Assembly (NCBI GenBank): GCA_036384915.1
Contig: DASVLJ010000030.1
Span: 100,865-164,864, forward strand
Direction of reading: 5' to 3'
DNA from: PKWO01 sp036384915
GTDB taxonomy: Bacteria > Pseudomonadota > Gammaproteobacteria > Burkholderiales > Burkholderiaceae_D
DNA: 64,000 nt
Part shown: positions 57,915 to 64,000 of the stretch, piece after piece
How positions within the stretch are numbered: position 1 is the first letter of the stretch
How the letters are laid out: every line of letters starts with the position of its first letter
Made by a program: the position numbers and the translations under genes
The notes under the pieces: model-generated
The model's input: the letters and a program-made list of their open reading frames with translations, nothing else
What the model was told of the DNA's origin: nothing
Database searches by the model: none

Positions 57915-58826
57915 ATGAATGCCCTGCTGACTCCCCTGCTCTACCTCGTCACCGTCCTCATCTGGGGCACGACCTGGATTGCCATCAAATGGCAGCTCGG
58001 GGTGGTGCCGGCACCCGTCTCCATTGCTTACCGCTTCTGGCTGGCGGCTGCGGTGTTGCTGGCGTCGCTGGCCCTGGCGCGCAAACCGATCTTCCCGCCG
58101 CGCCGCGCCTGGCCTTATCTGCTGGCGCAAGGCCTGGCCCTGTTTTGCTGCAATTTCCTGTGCTTCTACTATGCCAGCAGCTACGTCGCCAGCGGCCTGG
58201 TGGCTGTCGTGTTTTCCACCGCCCCCTTGTGGAATGCCTTGAACGGCCGGCTGTTCCTGGGCCGGACCGTGCAAGGGCAAGTGGTGTTCGGCGCCCTGTT
58301 CGGTCTGGCCGGCATTGCGCTGTTGTTTCTGCCGCAGATGCGCGGCCATTGGGGCAGCGCCGGCATGCTCACCGGCCTGGGCCTGGCCCTGCTCGGTACG
58401 CTGTGCTTCTCGTGCGGGAACATGCTTTCTTCGCGCATGCAGGGCATGGGTCTCACGCCCTGGCTGACCAATACCTGGGCCATGGCTATCGGCGCCGGCA
58501 TTCTGACGCTGGCCAGCCTTGCCATGGGACTGCCCTTTGCCTTGGACCCGGGCATCCGCTATACGGAAGCCCTGCTCTACCTCGCCATTCCCGGCTCCGT
58601 GATCGGCTTTACCGCTTACCTGGTCCTGGTGGGCAGGATGGGCCCGGAGCGGGCCGCTTATTGCACCGTCCTGTTCCCCGTCGTTGCCTTGAGCGTATCG
58701 ACGGTCTACGAAGGCTATGTCTGGGACGCGCTTTCCCTCTGCGGCTTGGTCCTGGTCCTGCTTGGCAATCTTTTGGCGTTCGTACGGTTCAAGCCCGTAG
58801 CGCTTGCCGGTTCGGCATCCCGGTAG
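57915..58826 (+). CDS. EamA/DMT-family exporter
   Basis: The 303-residue membrane protein has ten hydrophobic segments in two EamA repeats, starting VLIWGTTWIAIKW (first repeat) and TLCFSCGNMLSSRMQ (second repeat). The DMT superfamily exports amino acids or other metabolites. The start at MNALLTP is where the first segment begins; an in-frame ATG at 57861 adds 18 residues without membrane character. It lies divergent to an AraC regulator. Confidence 0.9.
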   Translation: MNALLTPLLYLVTVLIWGTTWIAIKWQLGVVPAPVSIAYRFWLAAAVLLASLALARKPIFPPRRAWPYLLAQGLALFCCNFLCFYYASSYVASGLVAVVFSTAPLWNALNGRLFLGRTVQGQVVFGALFGLAGIALLFLPQMRGHWGSAGMLTGLGLALLGTLCFSCGNMLSSRMQGMGLTPWLTNTWAMAIGAGILTLASLAMGLPFALDPGIRYTEALLYLAIPGSVIGFTAYLVLVGRMGPERAAYCTVLFPVVALSVSTVYEGYVWDALSLCGLVLVLLGNLLAFVRFKPVALAGSASR

Positions 58827-58994
58827 CGTGCTAATGAATTGTTACAAGATTGCGGGAACAAATTTAAGAATTCATGGTCTAGGTTATTTATAACCAGATC
58901 GAGAAATTTGCCACTCGACAATCAAGCTGCGGATCATCCTGATCTTGCCCGAAACTTGCGCCAGGTATTTGCCTGTGTCAGCCGAGGACAATGC

Positions 58995-60155
58995 ATGCCC
59001 AAACATAGGTGGTCGATCGCACATATTTTCAGTTATGGCTTTGCCATCGCCGGCATTGCCGGGGCGTTGCTGATCTGGTCCATCTACCGCGTGACGACAA
59101 CCATCATGTCGACCGCGACTTCGGTTTCGCAGACCTATGAAGTGATTTCCTCGTTCCGCAATCTGCAGCAGCACCTGCTCGACGCCGAAACCGCGGAGCG
59201 CGGCTACGTTATCACCGGCGACCAGGCCGGCTTGCCGGTCTATCAATCCACCTTGCAGCAAATCCAGTCGGACAGCGATTTGATTGCCGCCCTGGTCGGC
59301 AATTATCCTGTCCAAAAAGTGCGTTTCCTCGAACTGCAAAAGCGCATCGCCTACCGCCTGAAGACGCTGCAAATGATCGTCGACACCCGTTCGGCAGGCG
59401 GCGTGGATGCGTCGCACGCGCTGGTCTCGCTCGACGAGGACAAGCTGGAGATGAAACACATACGCGACATCTTGATGCAGATGGAAGACGAGGAGAATGC
59501 GCAACTGAATGGGCGTTTGCGCGCGCGCGACGTCGCATACCGGGAATTCTGGTGGAGCTTCGCGGCCCTGATCGTGACCCTGTCGGCCAGCACGGTATGG
59601 CAATACCTGCAAGTCCGGCGCATCATCCAGCTTGAAGCCGAAGCGCGCCGCCGCATCCGTCACATGGCCGAGCACGATCCCTTGACCGAGTTGCCCAACC
59701 GGCGCCAGTTGCAGGACAAACTCGATCTCGCCATCGCCTATGCCAAACGCAGCGGCAAAAAGGTGGCCGTCATGTTCATCGATCTCGACGGCTTCAAGGC
59801 TGTCAACGACACCATGGGACACCACGCCGGCGACGAATTGCTCAAGGTTGTGGCGCAGAGGCTGCGCCAGGGCACGCGCAGCAACGACTTTGTGGCGCGC
59901 CTGGGCGGCGACGAATTCATCGTGGTCCTTTCCGAACTCGATCAACTGGCCGATGCCAATCGCCTTGCAGCCAAGCTCAACAGCCTGATTTCCCAACCGG
60001 TTCCGCTGGCCGAAGGCGTAGCGCGTATTTCCACCAGCATAGGCATCAGCCTGTTCCCGGCCAACGGCAGATCAAGCGCCGAATTGCTCGGCAAGGCAGA
60101 CGCGGCCGTCTATCAAGCCAAGGCCGCCGGCAAGAATCAGTTCCAGTGGGCCTGA
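58995..60155 (+). CDS. CHASE3-type sensor diguanylate cyclase
   Basis: The 386-residue protein probably makes c-di-GMP. Two membrane segments (about 9-30 and 185-203) enclose a periplasmic CHASE3-like four-helix domain with LQQHLLDAETAERGYVITGD, the recognisable signature. The cytoplasmic GGDEF domain opens HDPLTELPNRRQLQ and has the intact RLGGDEF active site with an RSND inhibitory site five residues before it. GAGG lies upstream of the ATG at 58995; longer starts add no domain. Confidence 0.92.
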   Translation: MPKHRWSIAHIFSYGFAIAGIAGALLIWSIYRVTTTIMSTATSVSQTYEVISSFRNLQQHLLDAETAERGYVITGDQAGLPVYQSTLQQIQSDSDLIAALVGNYPVQKVRFLELQKRIAYRLKTLQMIVDTRSAGGVDASHALVSLDEDKLEMKHIRDILMQMEDEENAQLNGRLRARDVAYREFWWSFAALIVTLSASTVWQYLQVRRIIQLEAEARRRIRHMAEHDPLTELPNRRQLQDKLDLAIAYAKRSGKKVAVMFIDLDGFKAVNDTMGHHAGDELLKVVAQRLRQGTRSNDFVARLGGDEFIVVLSELDQLADANRLAAKLNSLISQPVPLAEGVARISTSIGISLFPANGRSSAELLGKADAAVYQAKAAGKNQFQWA

Positions 60156-60415
60156 GCCAGGAGCCTGCTATCGCCTTAGCCGAGAGGCGCGCACACAACC
60201 GGCGACACCACTGTTACCCTCGGTTATCTTGCTCGCTTGACCGTCGCTCAACTTGCGGAAACACGAATGCCGCAGCTGTCTCTTTGATCCGACACTCCTC
60301 AAGCGTCAATCAGGATTCATGGGAGCAATCCGCCTTCTGATGCTATATTGCTAGCAGACAATTAGAAAACCCTGCATCATCAATCGGGACAGATAAATCC
60401 ACCGCGCGGCTGGAC

Positions 60416-62059
60416 ATGATCCGGCCGGACGGGATTGCCACAGCCACCCTGACAATGCCGGCCGAGAGCGACGCAAAAATCAAGTCCTTGCAAAGCATTC
60501 ACGTGCGCATGGTGGTCATGTTCGTCGTGATCGTCACAGCCGTACTCGCTTTGTCCGGCACCTATTCCCAATACAAGCTGCGCGAAGAACTCGAACAGCG
60601 CGATGCGCAACTGCGCAAGGGGGTTGTCACGCGCTTGCAAATCAGCCTGCCGGCCGCCTTGTGGAACCTCGACAAGCCCAAGGTCGGCAGCCTGCTGGAA
60701 GCCGAGATGCTGGTACCCGAAGTCCTGGCGATCCGGGTCTACGACATCACTGCCGACGGCCTGTTCTCCGGGAAGATGCGCAACCAATCCGGCCAGATCG
60801 CTATCGCCGGACCAAGCGCTGTGATCGAAGGACCGGCGACCGAAGCCATCCTCACCTTTCGCGGCGTCGATCCGGAAGTCGACGCGGAGAAACCCGTGAC
60901 CGTAGGCCGCGTGGTAATCAATTTCAGCCACCATCAGATTGCACAAGCCCTGTCCGCCGAATTGACGCGCAAAGCCATCGAGATCGTGGTGCTGGATTTG
61001 ATCCTGGTGCTGGCCCTGACCTACAGCTTGCGTTTGATCTTCAAGCCGCTCAAACAATTGCATGCCGGCTTGTTCGAGCTGGCTACGCGGGAAACCGGGA
61101 AAGTCGAGGAACTGCCGGAAGGAAGCCGAGACGAGATCGGCGACCTGGCGCGCGGCTTCAACCATATCCTGCGCCGCCTGCGCTCCATCATCGAACAGAC
61201 ACGCCAGGCGGAGGAAGCGGCGAAGCTGGCTTCGGCACAGACGGCACGAGCCCTGCAGGAGCTGCGCCAGGCGCAGGATTCGCTGGTACAGAGCGAACGG
61301 CTCGCTTCGCTCGGCGCGCTGGTAGCCGGCATTGCGCACGAGATCAACACCCCGGTCGGCATCAGCCTGACCAGCGCCTCCGTACTGCTGGAAGAAACCC
61401 ATCGTCTCAAACAGGCGCTCGATGCCGGCAGCATCAGGAAGTCCGACATTCTTGCCTATGCCGACACCGCCTCCGAAGGCGCGCGTCTGATCATGGCCAA
61501 TGCCGACCGCGCGGCGCAATTGATCCAGAGCTTCAAGCAGATAGCCGTCGACCAGACCAATGAAATGCGCCGGCCGTTCCGTCTCAAGGAATACATCGAC
61601 GAAGTCATCATGAGCCTGCACCCGCGGCTCAAGCATACGCATATCGACGTCGTCGTGGCATGTCCGGCGGAGATCGAACTCGACAGCTACCCCGGCGCCT
61701 TCGCCCAGGTGCTGACCAACCTGACCCTGAACGCACTGATGCACGCCTACGATCAAGGCAGCGCCGGGTGCATCCATATCGTTGCGGCGCAGTCCGGCGA
61801 ACACATCGACCTGAGCTTCAGCGACGACGGCAAGGGAATCGCCCCCGAACACCTGGATAAGATATTCGATCCCTTCTTCACCACGCAGCGCGGCCGCGGC
61901 GGAACCGGTCTGGGCTTGAACATCGTATTCAATTTGATCGCAAAAAGATTTGGCGGCACAATCAGCGTGGAGAGCGTTCCGGGCAAAGGAACCACGTTCC
62001 GGATGCGGGTGCCCCGCGTCGCAGCAATTGTCACCAACGTCGAACAGGAGCATGCATGA
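60416..62059 (+). CDS. Membrane sensor histidine kinase
   Basis: The 547-residue kinase has membrane segments near residues 33-50 and 195-215 around a periplasmic sensor region, then a HAMP-like linker, a coiled coil (IIEQTRQAEEAAKLASAQ), and the phospho-acceptor H box LVAGIAHEINTPVGI. The ATPase domain shows the N box NLTLNALMHAY, DDGKGIAPEHL, FDPFFTTQRGRGGTGLGL. It overlaps the next gene by four bases (ATGA), so kinase and response regulator form a pair. ATG at 60455 is an alternative start. Confidence 0.93.
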   Translation: MIRPDGIATATLTMPAESDAKIKSLQSIHVRMVVMFVVIVTAVLALSGTYSQYKLREELEQRDAQLRKGVVTRLQISLPAALWNLDKPKVGSLLEAEMLVPEVLAIRVYDITADGLFSGKMRNQSGQIAIAGPSAVIEGPATEAILTFRGVDPEVDAEKPVTVGRVVINFSHHQIAQALSAELTRKAIEIVVLDLILVLALTYSLRLIFKPLKQLHAGLFELATRETGKVEELPEGSRDEIGDLARGFNHILRRLRSIIEQTRQAEEAAKLASAQTARALQELRQAQDSLVQSERLASLGALVAGIAHEINTPVGISLTSASVLLEETHRLKQALDAGSIRKSDILAYADTASEGARLIMANADRAAQLIQSFKQIAVDQTNEMRRPFRLKEYIDEVIMSLHPRLKHTHIDVVVACPAEIELDSYPGAFAQVLTNLTLNALMHAYDQGSAGCIHIVAAQSGEHIDLSFSDDGKGIAPEHLDKIFDPFFTTQRGRGGTGLGLNIVFNLIAKRFGGTISVESVPGKGTTFRMRVPRVAAIVTNVEQEHA

Positions 62060-63657
62060 ACGAGCGAGGTAGCGGGTCTGCCGCATCGGAGGATTGGCTG
62101 ATCGACGACGTCGCCGAAGCGCCGAAGAAGGCCGCCGGCCCCGACGACAGGCCGATGAAAATTCTCGTCGTGGACGACGAAGCCGACGTGCATTCCGTCA
62201 CGCGCCTGGCCCTGCGCAACGTCAGTTTCAAGGGCCGCCCGCTCGAATTGATCAGCGCCTACAGCGGCGCCGAGGCCTTCGACGTGCTCAGAAAAAACAC
62301 CGACATCGCGCTCGTGCTGCTCGACGTGGTCATGGAGACCGAAGACGCCGGGCTGAAACTGGTCGGCCGCATCCGCGAAGAATTGAACAACCACTTGGTG
62401 CGCATCGTGCTGCGCACCGGCCAGCCGGGCCAGGCGCCCGAGCAGCAAGTCATCATCGACTACGACATCAACGACTACAAGGCTAAAACCGAACTGACCA
62501 CGCAAAAGCTGTTCACCACGGTCATCGCTTCGATGCGTGCCTACGAAAGTCTGTTGATGATAGAGCGCAGCCGCATCGGGCTCTCCAAAATACTCGAAGG
62601 TGCGACCAACCTGTACCAGGTCCATTCGCTGCGCGAATTCGCATCGGGCGTATTGAACCAGATCAGCGCCATCCTCGACGTGGGCGCGGACGGCGTCCTA
62701 TGCGTGGTCAGGGGCGGCGAGCCGGGAAATCAGCCCGGGCCGACCGTGATCGCGGCCACCGGCAGCTACGCGGCGCTCGCCGAATCCGAATTCCTGCCTG
62801 CGGACCATGCGCTGGCGGGCGCCATTGCCAAGGCATTTCGCGAAAAGTGCAGCCAGTACGAGCATCCGGTGGACGTGCTCTTCATTCATACCCAGCAAGG
62901 GCATGAATTCACGATTTCGGTCACGCCGCCGTGGCCTCTGGCCGGCATCCAGCGCGAATTGCTCGAAGTATTTTGTTCGCGCATCGCCTCCGCCTTCGAC
63001 AACCTTTACCTGTTCGGCCAGTTGCGCAAAGCGCAGGAAGCCACCGTGGTCGCCCTGGCCGACCTCGCCGAATTCCGCGACGAAGGTACGGGCGGGCACG
63101 TGCGCCGCGTGCAGATGCTGACCGACGCCATCGCACGCAAGCTGGTCGAGCGCGGCTCCTACAAGGATGAGTTGACGCCGGAATTGATCGACATGGTGGG
63201 CGTCGCCAGCATCCTGCACGACGTGGGCAAGGTGTCGACGCCCGACCATATTTTGCTGAAACCCGGCAAGCATACAGCCGATGAGCGGGCCGTGATGCAA
63301 AACCACGCCAGTGTCGGCGAGACGATCCTGCAGCACGCGGCCGGCATGGTGGACGGCATGAGCTATCTGACCTATGGCGCCGAAATCGCCGGCGCGCACC
63401 ATGAACACTACGACGGCAAGGGCTACCCGCGCGGACTGAAAGGCAACGACATCCCGCTGGCAGGCCGTATCGTCGCCGTGGTCGATGTGTTCGACGCCCT
63501 GCTGCATCGCCGCCCCTACAAGGAGCCGTGGCCGTTCTCGGAAATGATGGAATACATACGCGAGCGGCGCGGCACGCAGTTCGATCCGGAGATCGTCGAT
63601 GCCCTATGCGACATCGTCGCAAACGGGGTCGAAGAATGGATGATCGCGGAGGACTAG
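62056..63657 (+). CDS. Response regulator with DUF3369 and HD-GYP phosphodiesterase domains
   Basis: The 533-residue protein has a receiver domain (about 35-160; VVDDEADVHSV with acidic pocket and phospho-acceptor D90 in ALVLLDVVME), a central DUF3369 (GAF-like) domain (about 185-330) and a C-terminal HD-GYP domain with ILHDVGKVSTPDHIL and HHEHYDGKGYPRGLKG. HD-GYP domains hydrolyse c-di-GMP, so phosphorylation by the paired kinase probably tunes degradation. The diguanylate cyclase gene at 58995 on the same strand would supply the opposing activity. Confidence 0.93.
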   Translation: MNERGSGSAASEDWLIDDVAEAPKKAAGPDDRPMKILVVDDEADVHSVTRLALRNVSFKGRPLELISAYSGAEAFDVLRKNTDIALVLLDVVMETEDAGLKLVGRIREELNNHLVRIVLRTGQPGQAPEQQVIIDYDINDYKAKTELTTQKLFTTVIASMRAYESLLMIERSRIGLSKILEGATNLYQVHSLREFASGVLNQISAILDVGADGVLCVVRGGEPGNQPGPTVIAATGSYAALAESEFLPADHALAGAIAKAFREKCSQYEHPVDVLFIHTQQGHEFTISVTPPWPLAGIQRELLEVFCSRIASAFDNLYLFGQLRKAQEATVVALADLAEFRDEGTGGHVRRVQMLTDAIARKLVERGSYKDELTPELIDMVGVASILHDVGKVSTPDHILLKPGKHTADERAVMQNHASVGETILQHAAGMVDGMSYLTYGAEIAGAHHEHYDGKGYPRGLKGNDIPLAGRIVAVVDVFDALLHRRPYKEPWPFSEMMEYIRERRGTQFDPEIVDALCDIVANGVEEWMIAED

Positions 63658-63715
63658 GAGTCTGCGCGGCAGAACAAGTCGAAGCGAAATGGGTGGGAAA
63701 AGAGCCCAATTTGGC

Positions 63716-64000
63716 CTAGGGAAACGCTGATTTATTCACCGGCCCCTCGATTGGGCGCGGCATAGCTGGCACAATAGCACGTCCCCTTTGCCGATACCGA
63801 TAAAAATGAAGCAATCGAGTTTTTCCGCAGCAGAGTTCGCAGGCAAGAAGAAGCAGACTCGGCGCGAACGTTTCCTCGCTGAAATCGAGGCCATCACGCC
63901 GTGGGCGGCACTGGTGGCTGCACTGTTACCTTACTATCCCAAGGGTGACGGCAGAGGGCGTCCGCCGATCGGACTGGAGCGCATGCTGCGCATGTATATC
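63716..64000 (+). mobile_element. IS5-family insertion sequence (left end, continues beyond window)
   Basis: A CTAG tetranucleotide at 63716-63719 precedes a terminal-repeat-like GGAAACGCTGATTTATTC beginning at 63720; IS5-group elements favour a 4-base YTAR target that is duplicated. The transposase gene starts 86 bases later. The right end is not in the window, so the duplication cannot be confirmed. Confidence 0.75.
63806..64000 (+). CDS. IS5-family transposase, N-terminal part (cut by window edge)
   Basis: The 65 visible codons read from MKQSSFSAAEFAGKK to GLERMLRMYI and contain the IS5-group pattern TRRERFLAEIEAITPWAALV followed by GRGRPPIGLERMLR, the N-terminal segment of the DUF772-type domain. 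A DDE catalytic domain should follow outside the window. Whether the gene is intact cannot be told. Confidence 0.88.
   Translation, partial: MKQSSFSAAEFAGKKKQTRRERFLAEIEAITPWAALVAALLPYYPKGDGRGRPPIGLERMLRMYI

Overview
The window looks like a chromosomal segment of a GC-rich betaproteobacterium, most likely Burkholderiales of the Oxalobacteraceae type (inferred from gene content, gene style and the guaB/guaA, ratA/smpB and cobalamin neighbourhoods, not from a database search). It is gene-dense, and most loci are ordinary chromosomal genes. One interval, 10525-27407, is clearly foreign.

Layout. 1-5019 (minus strand) is a four-gene branched-chain 2-oxoacid dehydrogenase operon (E1 alpha, E1 beta, E2, E3). 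5386-10493 holds a small membrane protein, a LysR regulator and a divergent five-gene operon: a metallo-beta-lactamase-fold protein without its usual metal motif, two SnoaL-like proteins, a FrnE-like DsbA protein and an alpha/beta hydrolase. 10525-27407 is an integrated plasmid-like element in the 3' end of guaA. It is bounded by a 28-bp perfect direct repeat (38 bp with two mismatches), has a tyrosine integrase and an AlpA-type small protein at its right end, and repeats ATACCATG at both ends as likely integrase arm sites. Its backbone carries trfA beside an iteron/DnaA-box/AT-rich origin and a partial conjugation set (trbJ, trbK, trbL, traB). No relaxase, coupling protein or T4SS ATPase gene is present.

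The cargo of the element is the most interesting part: a tightly packed minus-strand run (15174 to 10731) of serine recombinase, zinc-finger protein with a possible restriction-nuclease domain, beta-class DNA methyltransferase, AlkA-like DNA glycosylase and Abi_C abortive-infection protein. Genes overlap by 4 bp or are separated by 1-11 bp. I interpret it as a compound restriction-modification / abortive-infection system that includes a DNA glycosylase. The element also has three copies of the palindrome GCGTGTACACGC and two copies of a 17-bp operator-like sequence, all at probable promoters.

27396-36746 is housekeeping and regulatory: guaA, guaB, a DUF4124 protein, ratB/ratA, smpB, a GST, a cold-shock protein, a multi-PAS diguanylate cyclase and an SRPBCC protein. 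36781-48644 is a 12-gene cobalamin uptake/late-biosynthesis operon, nearly all of it translationally coupled, behind a cobalamin riboswitch (48812-49024). A second cobalamin operon, cobT-cobS-cobC (49084-51548), completes nucleotide-loop assembly. 51611-58826 contains a RAYT transposase, small membrane proteins, a TMEM175-like channel, kup, an AraC regulator and an EamA exporter. 58995-63657 is a signalling group (CHASE3-like GGDEF protein, histidine kinase, HD-GYP response regulator). The window ends inside an IS5-family element starting at 63720, with a CTAG target sequence before it.
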